This document shows, in pieces, positions 50,672 through 58,702 of a stretch of 64,000 nt of DNA. The position numbers and the translations under genes are program-made. The DNA is from Bradyrhizobium nitroreducens (GTDB lineage: Bacteria > Pseudomonadota > Alphaproteobacteria > Rhizobiales > Xanthobacteraceae), in the NCBI RefSeq assembly GCF_002776695.1, contig NZ_LFJC01000003.1, positions 5,833,835 through 5,897,834 of the forward strand. The letters are read 5' to 3'. A model generated the notes under the pieces. It was not told the origin of the DNA and ran no database searches. It saw only the letters and a list, made by a program, of their open reading frames with translations. Position 1 is the first letter of the stretch. Every line of letters starts with the position of its first letter.

Positions 50672-51712
50672 TCACGCGTTGCCGCGATCTTCCCTGAACA
50701 GATCCAGCTTCTGCTGCACCGGGCGGTCCGAGAAGCTGAACAGCACGGCGTCCTCATCGGCCTCGTGCGTCACCCAGTGCCAGCTCGGCACCACGAACAG
50801 ATCGCGCGGGCCCCATTCGAAGACGGCATCGCCGATCCGGCTGCGGCCCTTGCCCTCGATCGGGCAGAACACCGTGGCATCGGTCGAGCGATAGCGCGCG
50901 GTCTTGAAACCCTTTGGCAGCAGCTGGATGAAGGTGCCGATGGTCGGCATCGCGAAATCGCCGGTCTCGGGGTTGCTGAACTTCAGCTTCAACCCGTGGC
51001 AGGCGTCCCATTCCTGGCTCGTCCTGGCCTTCTCCAGCGCCTCGCGCGTGTAGGCATAGGGATAGCTGAAGATCGGCGAAGTCTTCGAGCTCCGCTTGAC
51101 GTCGACCGGCAGCAGATTGTGGCCGTAGCGTGCAAAACTGTCGCCCGCGGGTTTTGTAATTTTCTGCTGGTCCTCTTTTGAGCCTTCAGCAAAAGAGCAG
51201 TCGAAGAACTGCACCAAGGGAATGTCGAGGCCGTCGAGCCAGAACATCGGCTGATCGGTCTCGTTGGAATGATCGTGCCAGGTCATCGACGGTGTGATGA
51301 TGAAGTCGCCCGGCTCCATCGCGGTGCGCTCGCCGTCCACGGCGGTATGGGCGCCCTTGCCTTCGAGCACGAAGCGCAGCGCCGACTGGCTGTGCCGGTG
51401 CGCCGGCGCGATATCGCCGGGCACCACCATCTGCACGCCGGCATAGAGCGAGGTGGTGATCTTGGACTGGCCGCGCAGGCCGGGGTTCTCCAGCACCAGC
51501 ACGCGCCGCTCGGCTTCCTTGGCGGTGATGAGCTTGCCGGCCTCCGTCATGTAGTCGCGGATGACGTCGAATTTCCAGAGGTGAGGCCTGCAGGCGCTCT
51601 TCGGTTCCGGCGTGATCAGATCGCTCATCACCGTCCACAGCGCGGTGAGATTCTCGCCGTCGATCTTCTTGTAGAAGGCCTCGCGTTCCGGCGTCTTGGT
51701 CACGGCTTCCAT
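50672..51712 (-). CDS. Gentisate 1,2-dioxygenase
   Basis: A 346-residue bicupin Fe(II) enzyme that opens gentisate to maleylpyruvate. GDIAPAHRHSQSALRFVLEG supplies the N-terminal metal histidines, ITPSMTWHDHSNETDQPMFW the second motif, and the C-terminal cupin includes DLFVVPSWHWVTHEADEDA. Length and motif order match known gentisate dioxygenases (about 345 residues). It is transcribed from a promoter that shares a 27-base motif with the monooxygenase/ligase operon. It is divergent from the isomerase-marR pair. Confidence 0.9.
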   Translation of the reverse strand: MEAVTKTPEREAFYKKIDGENLTALWTVMSDLITPEPKSACRPHLWKFDVIRDYMTEAGKLITAKEAERRVLVLENPGLRGQSKITTSLYAGVQMVVPGDIAPAHRHSQSALRFVLEGKGAHTAVDGERTAMEPGDFIITPSMTWHDHSNETDQPMFWLDGLDIPLVQFFDCSFAEGSKEDQQKITKPAGDSFARYGHNLLPVDVKRSSKTSPIFSYPYAYTREALEKARTSQEWDACHGLKLKFSNPETGDFAMPTIGTFIQLLPKGFKTARYRSTDATVFCPIEGKGRSRIGDAVFEWGPRDLFVVPSWHWVTHEADEDAVLFSFSDRPVQQKLDLFREDRGNA

Positions 51713-51735
51713 GGCGGCGCTCCCGTTCGTTTGTT

Positions 51736-51771
51736 AATTGACAGTATACTGACGATCTAGGTAGCGTCAAT
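51736..51771 (-). promoter_or_regulatory. Promoter and probable MarR operator of gentisate dioxygenase
   Basis: On the minus strand TTGACG (-35, bases 51766-51771) and TATACT (-10, 51744-51749) are 16 nt apart. The plus-strand segment 51736-51762 begins TAATTGACAGTATACT and ends ATCTAGG; 25 of its 27 bases recur at 55952-55978. CAGTATACTG (51743-51752) is a perfect palindrome covering the -10. Confidence 0.72.
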
Positions 51772-51790
51772 GTTGGCGGTCGTCGGTTGT

Positions 51791-51863
51791 CGTCATTCCG
51801 GAGCGGTGCGATAGCATCGCATCCGGTATCTCGAGATTCTCGTTCGCGAGCCCCGGAATGACG
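51791..51863. repeat. Intergenic palindromic repeat, family A (copy 4)
   Basis: CGTCATTCCGG and CCGGAATGACG are terminal inverted repeats, with the centre ATCTCGAGAT palindromic as in copy 3. It lies in the divergent region before the isomerase. Confidence 0.78.
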
Positions 51864-51884
51864 GAAACAAGAGGGAGGGTTCCA

Positions 51885-52514
51885 ATGAAGCTGCACGGCT
51901 ATTTCCGCTCCAGCGCCGCCTATCGGGTGCGGATCGCGCTGAATCTGAAGGGCCTCAAGGCCGCGCATCTGCCGCATCATCTGCGCAAGGGCGAGCAATG
52001 CGCGCCCGCTTATCTCGCCATCAACCCGCAAGGCCTCGTGCCGGCGCTGGAGAACGGCGGCGCGGTGCTGACGCAATCGGTCGCGATCATCGAATGGCTC
52101 GATGAGACCCATCCCGCTCCGCCGCTGTTGCCGAAGGATCCGCTGCGGCGCGCCAAGGTGCGGGCATTCGCGCTGGCGATCGCCTGCGACACCCATCCGG
52201 TGCAGAATTTGAAGGTGCTGGCGCGGCTGCGCGAGCTCGGCCTGCCCGAGGAGAAGGTCCAGGACTGGGCCGCCTGGGTCAACCGTGAAGGGCTGTCGGC
52301 CTGCGAGACGCTGATCCGGGACGAGCCCGGCCCGTTCTGCTTCGGCGATGCGCCGACGCTCGCCGATCTCTGCCTGGTGCCGCAGCTCGCCAATGCGCGC
52401 CGTTTCGGCGTCGACGTCTCGGTCTATCCGCGCCTGCTCCAGGCGGAAGCGGCAGCAAAGGCACTGCCGGCCTTCGCCGATGCCGCACCGGAGAAGCAGC
52501 CCGATGCCGAGTAA
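51885..52514 (+). CDS. Maleylpyruvate (zeta-class GST) isomerase
   Basis: A 209-residue zeta-class glutathione transferase homologue. KLHGYFRSSAAYRVRIALNL is the zeta signature with the active Ser pair, YLAINPQGLVPALENGGAVL and TQSVAIIEWLDETHPAPPLL bind glutathione. Homologues isomerise maleylacetoacetate or maleylpyruvate; next to a gentisate dioxygenase, maleylpyruvate is the likely substrate, yielding fumarylpyruvate. ATG 51885 follows GAGGGAGGG. The stop overlaps marR by 11 nt. Confidence 0.86.
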   Translation: MKLHGYFRSSAAYRVRIALNLKGLKAAHLPHHLRKGEQCAPAYLAINPQGLVPALENGGAVLTQSVAIIEWLDETHPAPPLLPKDPLRRAKVRAFALAIACDTHPVQNLKVLARLRELGLPEEKVQDWAAWVNREGLSACETLIRDEPGPFCFGDAPTLADLCLVPQLANARRFGVDVSVYPRLLQAEAAAKALPAFADAAPEKQPDAE

Positions 52515-53016
52515 ACCGCCCGCTCCGATCACGATCGACGCAGTCTATGCCGCGCCGGGCTATCTGTTCCGGCGCATGCAGCAGATCGCGGTCTCGATCT
52601 TCATGGAGGAGTGCAAGGCGTTCGACCTGACACCGGTGCAATATGCCGCGCTGATCGCGATCCACACCCATCCCGGCATCGACGCCACGCGGCTGTCGGC
52701 GGTGATCGCCTTCGACCGCTCCACGCTCGGCAGCGTGATCGAGCGGCTCCAGGCCAAGGACTATATCGAGCGCAAGCCGGCGCCCGAGGACAAGCGGATC
52801 AAGCTGCTCTATCTGACCAAGTCAGGCGCTGCGATCCTGCGCGAGATCATCCCGGCCGTCGACCGCGCCCAGGCGCGCATGCTGGAGCCACTCAAGCCGG
52901 CGGATCGCAAGACGCTGATGGGGCTGATGTCGCAGCTCGTCGATCTCAACAACGATGCCTCGCGCGTTCCGCTGCGGGCAGAAGATGCGCTGGAGCATCT
53001 GGGGAAGGCGGGGTGA
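52504..53016 (+). CDS. MarR-family transcriptional regulator
   Basis: A 170-residue MarR protein. The winged helix includes LTPVQYAALIAIHTHPGIDA, LSAVIAFDRSTLGSVIERL and KDYIERKPAPEDKRIKLLYL (the wing Asp-Lys-Arg). MarR regulators of aromatic degradation respond to the aromatic acid or its CoA ester. Location between the gentisate operon and the ligase/monooxygenase operon, both with the shared 27-base element, makes it the candidate regulator. It overlaps the isomerase end by 11 nt. Confidence 0.9.
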   Translation: MPSKPPAPITIDAVYAAPGYLFRRMQQIAVSIFMEECKAFDLTPVQYAALIAIHTHPGIDATRLSAVIAFDRSTLGSVIERLQAKDYIERKPAPEDKRIKLLYLTKSGAAILREIIPAVDRAQARMLEPLKPADRKTLMGLMSQLVDLNNDASRVPLRAEDALEHLGKAG

Positions 53017-53030
53017 GGGTCTCAGTGTCT

Positions 53031-53160
53031 CGTGTCCCGGACGCGCTGCAGCGCTCTTGCGCTGCTGCGCAGAGCCGGGACCCAGAAGTTGTGGCAGCGT
53101 GAAGCCTGGGCCCCGGCTCTGCAGCGCATCGCTTCGCGCTGCACTGCGTCCGGGGCACGG
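53031..53160. repeat. Intergenic palindromic repeat, family B (copy 4)
   Basis: CGTGTCCCGGACGCGCTGCAG at the left mirrors a right end with CACTGCGTCCGGGGCACGG; the interior has AGAGCCGGGACCC and GGGCCCCGGCTCT arms. It lies between the convergent marR and ligase genes. Confidence 0.72.
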
Positions 53161-53189
53161 CACTTGTACCTACCGCCAAATCCCTCGCC

Positions 53190-54803
53190 TCACATCCGCA
53201 GCAGCGCCTGCCGGTCGATCTTCCCCGTGCCCGTCTTCGGAAGCTCGTCGATGAAGATCACCTCGCGCGGGTATTTGTACGGCAGCAGCTTGCCCTTGAC
53301 GTAATCCTGCAATCGCCGCGTCGCGTCGCCCTGGTTGACCGTGCGGTTGTTCATCACGACCACGGCCTTCAGCGTCATCCGCCGGTCCGGCAGCTCGGCC
53401 GCGAACACCGCGCATTCGCGGATGTCGGGGTGATCGGCGAGGCAGAGCTCGACCTCGAGCGGATAGACCCACTGGCCCGAGATCTTGATCAGATCGTCGG
53501 CGCGGCCGCGGAAGAAGTGGAAGCCGTCGGCATCGCGCACGAAGCGGTCGCCGGTGTAGATCCAGCCGCCCTCGCGGATAGTCTCGGCGGATTTGTCCGG
53601 CCGGTTCCAGTACAGCGGCGTGTTGGAATCGCCGCGCACCCACAAAATGCCTTCCTCGTCGTCGGCGACGTCGCGACCGTCCTTGTCGCGCAGCGCGACC
53701 TCGTAGCCGGGCACGCGCAGGCCGGCGGCGCCGAGCTTCTTCTGCTCGGGGCGGTTCGAGAGATAGATGTGCAGCACCTCGGTCGAGCCGAGGCCCTCGA
53801 CGATCTCGAGCCCCGTGAGCGTCTTCCAGCCGTTGAAGACGTCGGCCGAAAGCACCTCGGCTGCGGAGAGCGCCATGCGCAATGACGAGAAATCCGTCCT
53901 CTCCGCGCCCTCGGCCTTGGTCAGCGCCGTGTAGAGCGTCGGCAGGCCGAAGAAGACCGTCGGCCTGTACTGCGCGATCGCCGCAAAGATCGCGGCGGGC
54001 TTCGGCTGGCCCGGCAGCAGCAGCGTTGCGGCACCGGCCGAGAACGGAAAGGTGACGGAATTGCCGAAGCCATAGGCGAAGAAGATCTTCGGCACGGAGA
54101 AGCAGATGTCGTCAGGCGTCAGCTTCAGGATGTTTTTCGCGAAAGCGACCTCGCTATAGGCCATGTCGTGCTGGAGATGCACGATGCCCTTGGGCCGGCC
54201 GGTCGACCCCGAGGAATACATCCAGAACGCCATCTCGTTGCGATTTGTGTCAGCTTCCGCCAGCTCGGCGGGAAACTGCGCAAGCCAGCTTGCTGCCGCG
54301 AGCGCCCTCGGTGCGGCGTGATCGCCCGCCGGTCCGTTGGCGATGATCAGCGTATGCAGCTTGGTATCCTTGCACGCCTCCGCATTGAAGCGAGCCGCGA
54401 ACTCGGCGTCCGCCACCGCAACTCCAGCGCCGGAATCTGCGAGATAGAACTGCAGGAGATCGGGCGGCGTCAGCGTGTTGATCAGGAGCGGCACGAAGCC
54501 GGCGCGCACCGCGCCGAAGAAGGCGGCCGGGTAGGCCGGCGTGTCGTCGAGGAACAGCAGCACGCGGTCGCCGCGCGTCAGGCCGAGCGAGGCAAGACCG
54601 TTGCCCCAGCGGCAGGCCTCGTCGCAGAGCTCGGCGTAAGTTCGCGTGCCCGCCGGTCCGATCAGCGCGGGCTTGTCGCCGCGTCCCTTGCCGAGGTTAT
54701 CAAACAACACCCGGCTGGCATTGTAGATGTCGGGAACGGCAAAGCCGATCTCACGTGTCCCCGCGCTGTCGGCGGGCACCTGGTCGCGTATCTCGTTGCT
54801 CAT
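53190..54803 (-). CDS. Benzoate-CoA ligase family protein (aryl-CoA ligase)
   Basis: A 537-residue ANL-family ligase of the benzoate-CoA group. MYSSGSTGRPKGIVHLQHDM is the phosphate loop, LGSTEVLHIYLSNRP the A5 motif, IYTGDRFVRDADGFHFFRGR then ADDLIKISGQWVYPLEVE motifs A7/A8, and the terminal Lys is in PKTGTGKIDRQALL. It should convert an aromatic acid (benzoate, salicylate, 3-hydroxybenzoate or anthranilate type) to its CoA thioester. It overlaps the monooxygenase stop by ATGA. Confidence 0.9.
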   Translation of the reverse strand: MSNEIRDQVPADSAGTREIGFAVPDIYNASRVLFDNLGKGRGDKPALIGPAGTRTYAELCDEACRWGNGLASLGLTRGDRVLLFLDDTPAYPAAFFGAVRAGFVPLLINTLTPPDLLQFYLADSGAGVAVADAEFAARFNAEACKDTKLHTLIIANGPAGDHAAPRALAAASWLAQFPAELAEADTNRNEMAFWMYSSGSTGRPKGIVHLQHDMAYSEVAFAKNILKLTPDDICFSVPKIFFAYGFGNSVTFPFSAGAATLLLPGQPKPAAIFAAIAQYRPTVFFGLPTLYTALTKAEGAERTDFSSLRMALSAAEVLSADVFNGWKTLTGLEIVEGLGSTEVLHIYLSNRPEQKKLGAAGLRVPGYEVALRDKDGRDVADDEEGILWVRGDSNTPLYWNRPDKSAETIREGGWIYTGDRFVRDADGFHFFRGRADDLIKISGQWVYPLEVELCLADHPDIRECAVFAAELPDRRMTLKAVVVMNNRTVNQGDATRRLQDYVKGKLLPYKYPREVIFIDELPKTGTGKIDRQALLRM

Positions 54804-55939
54804 GCCTCATCCCCACCGTTCTTGGCGGCCTCGTAACGCGCCATGAAGGCTGGCGACATGTGGCGCAGGCGTGCATCGTCGATGCGGCCGGAGCGGGTGA
54901 TGTAGCTGTAGGCGAAATCCATCAGGCCCTGCTGCATGTGCTGGGCGAAATGCTCGTACCAGAACGCGCTGGTGCGGGCCGCGTTGACGAGCTTCTGCAC
55001 CACCGGCTTCCGCGCGGCCTGATAGCGGTGCAATGCCGTGGTCAGGTGCGCATCCGATTCCAGCGCCTTGACCAGCGCAATGGCGTCCTCGATGGCAAGC
55101 CGCGTGCCCGAGCCGATCGAGAAGTGCGCCGAATGCAGGGCGTCGCCGATCAGCACCATGTTCTTGAACGACCAGTGCTCGTTCCAGACCCAGGGGAAAT
55201 TGCGCCAGACCGATTTGTTGGAGACGAGGCAATGACCGCCGAGCGTGTCCGCGAACACCTCCTCGCAGACGCCCTTGGATTGCTCGACGTCCTTGTAGGC
55301 GAAGCCATAGGCCTGCCAGGTCGCGTGATCGCATTCGACCAGGAAGGTGCTCATGGTCGGCGAGTAGCGGTAGTGATGCGCGTTGAAAGCCCCGCGGTCG
55401 GTCTTCACGAAGGTCTGCGACAGCGTGTCGAAGCGCTTCGAGGTGCCGTACCAGACGAACTTGTTGGAGGAGTAGGACAGCGAGGTGCCGAAATCGCCCT
55501 CATAGGCGCGGCGCACCAGCGAGTTCAAGCCGTCCGCGGCGACGATCAGATCGTAGCCATTGAGCTGGTCGATCGCGTGGATCTGGGTGTCGAAGCGCGG
55601 CGTGATGCCGACCTCGAGCGCGCGCTGCTGCAGGAACCTCAGCAGCTCGAGCCGCCCGATGGAGGAGAAGCCGACGCCGTCGATGGCGACGCTGTCGCCG
55701 CCGAGGTTCAGCGTGATGTTCTCCCAGCTCTCCATATGCGGCGCAATCGCGTCGACTGTCTCGGGGTCGTCGGCGCGCAGGAATTCCAGCGCCTGGTCGG
55801 AGAACACGACGCCAAAGCCCCAGGTCGCGTCGGCCGGGTTCTGCTCGAACAGGTCGACCTGATCCTCGGGGTGACGCTTCTTCCACAGATAGGCGAAATA
55901 GAGCCCACCGGGCCCTCCGCCAATCACGGCGATCCGCAA
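54800..55939 (-). CDS. FAD-dependent aryl-CoA monooxygenase (salicylyl-CoA 5-hydroxylase-like)
   Basis: A 379-residue flavoprotein. It opens IAVIGGGPGGLYFAYLWKK (FAD Rossmann) and has NMVLIGDALHSAHFSIGSGT and LAIEDAIALVKAL at the FAD-phosphate end. The order and length match the monooxygenase half of the salicylyl-CoA/anthraniloyl-CoA hydroxylases; those bifunctional enzymes carry an extra C-terminal old-yellow-enzyme domain, absent here. Coupled to an aryl-CoA ligase and near a gentisate dioxygenase, 5-hydroxylation of salicylyl-CoA to gentisyl-CoA is the simplest reading. The start codon is TTG 55939 with GGGAGG upstream. Confidence 0.83.
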   Translation of the reverse strand: MRIAVIGGGPGGLYFAYLWKKRHPEDQVDLFEQNPADATWGFGVVFSDQALEFLRADDPETVDAIAPHMESWENITLNLGGDSVAIDGVGFSSIGRLELLRFLQQRALEVGITPRFDTQIHAIDQLNGYDLIVAADGLNSLVRRAYEGDFGTSLSYSSNKFVWYGTSKRFDTLSQTFVKTDRGAFNAHHYRYSPTMSTFLVECDHATWQAYGFAYKDVEQSKGVCEEVFADTLGGHCLVSNKSVWRNFPWVWNEHWSFKNMVLIGDALHSAHFSIGSGTRLAIEDAIALVKALESDAHLTTALHRYQAARKPVVQKLVNAARTSAFWYEHFAQHMQQGLMDFAYSYITRSGRIDDARLRHMSPAFMARYEAAKNGGDEA

Positions 55940-55951
55940 CGCCTGCCTCCC

Positions 55952-55988
55952 TAATTGACAGTATACTTACTATCTAGGGGTAGACTAA
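55952..55988 (-). promoter_or_regulatory. Promoter and probable MarR operator of the monooxygenase/ligase operon
   Basis: On the minus strand TTAGTC (-35, 55983-55988) and TATACT (-10, 55960-55965) are 17 nt apart. Segment 55952-55978 matches 51736-51762 at 25 of 27 positions, including TAATTGACAGTATACT. Confidence 0.72.
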
Positions 55989-56128
55989 TGTGCTCCGGCG
56001 TCCCGCGCCAGCGGAATTATCGGCCAGGCGGGCACGCCGCAGCGCGTCTTCGGACTCACGTCTTGCGCGCGCCCGAAGCCGTCAGGTCCGAATCATAGCC
56101 AAACCGCGCCGGCTTGGCTATTCGCGTG

Positions 56129-56344
56129 TCAGACGCAGCGCTTCACGTAGACGCCGTTCACCAGCACCCTGGTGCAACGGACGACCGGAACCGGCTTGCG
56201 GACCACGACGGCCGCGTTCGGCCCGGCGCAGCCGGCGCGATAGACGCCGCGGGCGCACACGACCGCATTGGCATCGGTGGCCTCGAGGGTCATGGTTGCG
56301 CCGAAAGCGAGGAGCGCAGACGCAACGAGCAGCAATGATCGCAT
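56129..56344 (-). CDS. Small exported four-cysteine protein, unknown function
   Basis: A 71-residue protein. A signal peptide (LLLVASALLAFGATMTLEA) precedes a short mature part with C30, C39, C57 and C70 (VVCARGVYRAGCAGPNAAVV, RCTRVLVNGVYVKRC). Disulfides in the periplasm are likely. GGGAGG lies 7 nt upstream of ATG 56344. Short proteins like this are frequent in Bradyrhizobium; I know no function. Confidence 0.75.
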   Translation of the reverse strand: MRSLLLVASALLAFGATMTLEATDANAVVCARGVYRAGCAGPNAAVVVRKPVPVVRCTRVLVNGVYVKRCV

Positions 56345-56462
56345 GTTGTCCTCCCGGTCTTGTCGTGATCGAAATCGGATCAGCAAAGGATTTGTCGTTG
56401 CAGTCGTGCGAAAATTCAGGCTCGCACGCTGCCAAATATCGATGCGCGCGTTGCGCGGCGCG

Positions 56463-57332
56463 CTATCGCACCGTGAACGCCGCCAGCACGTCCCGGCACG
56501 CCGGCGACAGCGATGACGCGTTGTTCGCAAGGCACTGCATGATGCGGCCGGCGCCGACCTCGACGCCGGCACAGATCGTGCGGATGTCGGCGCCGCAGGC
56601 CGATCGGGCGACGAACAGCTCTTCGCGCGGCCGCATCGGACGCAGCACGAGCACGGTGGGCGCCGCGGCAGGGGCGGCTGCCGCGCCTGCAGACGGGGCT
56701 GCGGTGGCTGCCGCTCCGCCGCCGGTTGCTGCGCTGACGGCGCTTCCGCAGGCCGGCGAGACCCTGGCCTTGTTCTTCTCCAGGCATTCCAGCGCAGGCG
56801 CGCCGCCCGGCGGCACGCTGGCGCAGACCTTGGGATAATCGCCCCGGCACGCGCTCTTGATTGCGGCAAGTTGCGCGCTGCTCGGCTGCTTGGGCGCGGC
56901 CGCCTTCGGCGCCGCTGCGGCGGCGGCCGGCTTCGCAGCGGGAGCCGATTCGGCCTTCGGCGCCGCAGGTGCCGGTGCCGGCTCAGTCTTGGGAGCGGCT
57001 TCCTTGGGAGCGGCTTCCTTGGGGGCCGCTTCGGTCTTGGGCGCGGCGGGAGCGGCTTCGGTCTTCGGAGCCGCCGGTGGCGCGATCGCGCGAACCGCGG
57101 TCTGGCATCCCGACGAGAGGCTGGACATGTTCTTCTGCAAGCACTGGAACGCTTCCGTGCCGCCGGGCGTCACGCTCGAGCAGTGCGCCATGAAGTCCGA
57201 GCGGCATGCGGACCTGATGGCGCTCTTCTGCGCATCGGTCGGCGCTTGCGCGAACGCGCCTGTTGCAGTTGCGAACAATGCCGCCGCCAGCAACGCCTTG
57301 CGCGTTGAGACTCGTTTCAACGTGTTGAACAT
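56463..57332 (-). CDS. Exported protein with three cysteine-rich repeats joined by Ala/Pro/Lys linkers
   Basis: A 289-residue secreted protein with signal peptide (LLAAALFATATGAFA). Three copies of one module lie at about residues 40-80, 159-200 and 243-284, each with cysteines spaced C-x7-C-x12-C-x11-C (C43/51/64/76; 162/170/183/195; 246/254/267/279). The modules resemble the GLG1-type cysteine-rich repeat. The linkers are low-complexity Ala/Pro/Lys and repeat PKEAAPKEAA. Function is unknown; a periplasmic binding or structural role is plausible. Confidence 0.82.
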   Translation of the reverse strand: MFNTLKRVSTRKALLAAALFATATGAFAQAPTDAQKSAIRSACRSDFMAHCSSVTPGGTEAFQCLQKNMSSLSSGCQTAVRAIAPPAAPKTEAAPAAPKTEAAPKEAAPKEAAPKTEPAPAPAAPKAESAPAAKPAAAAAAPKAAAPKQPSSAQLAAIKSACRGDYPKVCASVPPGGAPALECLEKNKARVSPACGSAVSAATGGGAAATAAPSAGAAAAPAAAPTVLVLRPMRPREELFVARSACGADIRTICAGVEVGAGRIMQCLANNASSLSPACRDVLAAFTVR

Positions 57333-57488
57333 CTGGATGAATTCCTGCCCTGTCGATATCGTTCGACGCTCAATCAAAGTCATGCAATCGCAATCGTCGC
57401 GCGTGATGCCTCGCGAGCGATATCATTGGCCGCTTCGGCCGCTACCGCAAGTGGATTATACCGGCGCGGATGTGCCGCGCCGAAATCG

Positions 57489-58490
57489 TCAGAGCCGGAT
57501 CATCCGCTTGCCGCGGTTCTCGCCCGCAAGCAATCCGATCAGCGCCTTCGGCGTGTTGGCGAGGCCGTCGATGATATCCTCCTGCACCTTCAGCTTGCCG
57601 GACTTGACCCAGGCCTGGAGATCGGCGAGGGCGCGCGGGCTCTCCTTCATGTAATCCATCACGATGAAGCCCTGCATGACGAGCCGCTTCACCACGATCA
57701 GGCCCGGCACGCCGCGCGGGCCGTGCGCGGATGGTGTGCCGTCATATTGCGAGATCGCGCCGCAGCAGGCGATGCGGCCGTAATTGTTCATCTGCGGCAG
57801 GCAGGCTTCGAGAATGTCGCCGCCGACATTGTCGAAATAGACGTCGATGCCCTTGGGGGCTGCGGCACGCAACGCCTTGAACACCGCACCGTCCTTGTAG
57901 TCCACGGCGGCATCGAAGCCGAGCTCCGAGGTCAGCCAGCTACACTTGTCCGCGCCGCCGGCGATGCCGATCACGCGGCATCCTTTGATCTTGGCGATCT
58001 GTCCGACGATCGAGCCGACCGATCCCGCCGCCGCGGAAACCACGACGGTCGCGCCTTCTCTGGGTTTGCCGACCTCCAGCAGACCGAAATAGGCGGTGAG
58101 GCCGGCGATGCCGAACACGCTGAGCAGATGCGTCATCGGCTCGAGCTTCGGCATCTTGGTGAGATGCTTTGCCGGCACCGCGGCAAATTCCTGCCAGCCG
58201 GTGTCGCCGAACACGATGTCGCCGGGAGCTAGCTCAGGCGCCTTCGAGCTGATGACCTCGGCGATGGCGCCGCCGGCCATCACGCTGTTGGCCTCCACCG
58301 CAGAACGATAGGTCGCGCCATGCATCCAGGCGCGGTTGGCGGCGTCCAGCGAGATGTAGCGCACGCGCAGCAGGGCCTCACCGTCCTTCGGTTCCGGCAT
58401 GGCGCCGTCCACCATCTTGAAGTGCTCCGGGCCGAGCTTGCCGCTGGGTTTTTCGACCAGCAGGATCTGGCGATTGACGTTGCCGCTCAT
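57489..58490 (-). CDS. NADP-dependent oxidoreductase (zinc-free MDR, leukotriene-B4-reductase type)
   Basis: A 333-residue MDR-superfamily enzyme without the zinc-binding cysteines. YISLDAANRAWMHGATYR, the cofactor loop VVSAAAGSVGSIVGQIAKIK, and IDVYFDNVGGDILEACLPQM identify the 2-alkenal/curcumin reductase group, which reduces activated double bonds with NADPH. Substrate unknown. It stands alone, with divergent symporter gene beyond a 212-nt gap. Confidence 0.88.
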   Translation of the reverse strand: MSGNVNRQILLVEKPSGKLGPEHFKMVDGAMPEPKDGEALLRVRYISLDAANRAWMHGATYRSAVEANSVMAGGAIAEVISSKAPELAPGDIVFGDTGWQEFAAVPAKHLTKMPKLEPMTHLLSVFGIAGLTAYFGLLEVGKPREGATVVVSAAAGSVGSIVGQIAKIKGCRVIGIAGGADKCSWLTSELGFDAAVDYKDGAVFKALRAAAPKGIDVYFDNVGGDILEACLPQMNNYGRIACCGAISQYDGTPSAHGPRGVPGLIVVKRLVMQGFIVMDYMKESPRALADLQAWVKSGKLKVQEDIIDGLANTPKALIGLLAGENRGKRMIRL

Positions 58491-58631
58491 GGCGTTTCCC
58501 TCTTTGATCGTCTTGACGATTATTGATGCAGCCGTCGCAAAGAAAACGTGCAGGCCACATGCGTTGTGCGCTGCGTGAAGGCTAGATCGCGGCGCTCCAT
58601 TTCACAACGGGAACATCCTGAAAACGCGATC

Positions 58632-58646
58632 ACACGCAAAGCGTGT
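58632..58646. promoter_or_regulatory. Inverted repeat upstream of the symporter gene
   Basis: ACACGC-AAA-GCGTGT, 57 nt before the symporter start. It could be an operator for the symporter-binding-protein pair; no regulator is adjacent. Confidence 0.35.
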
Positions 58647-58702
58647 TGCGTCGCTATGATATCTGCGACATCATGAAGCGCCGGTGTACGTGGGGGTCAA
58701 CG

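Noticed and set aside
54800..55939. Bifunctional salicylyl-CoA hydroxylase/oxidoreductase
   Set aside because: The protein ends at 379 residues and lacks the C-terminal reductase domain; only the monooxygenase half is present.
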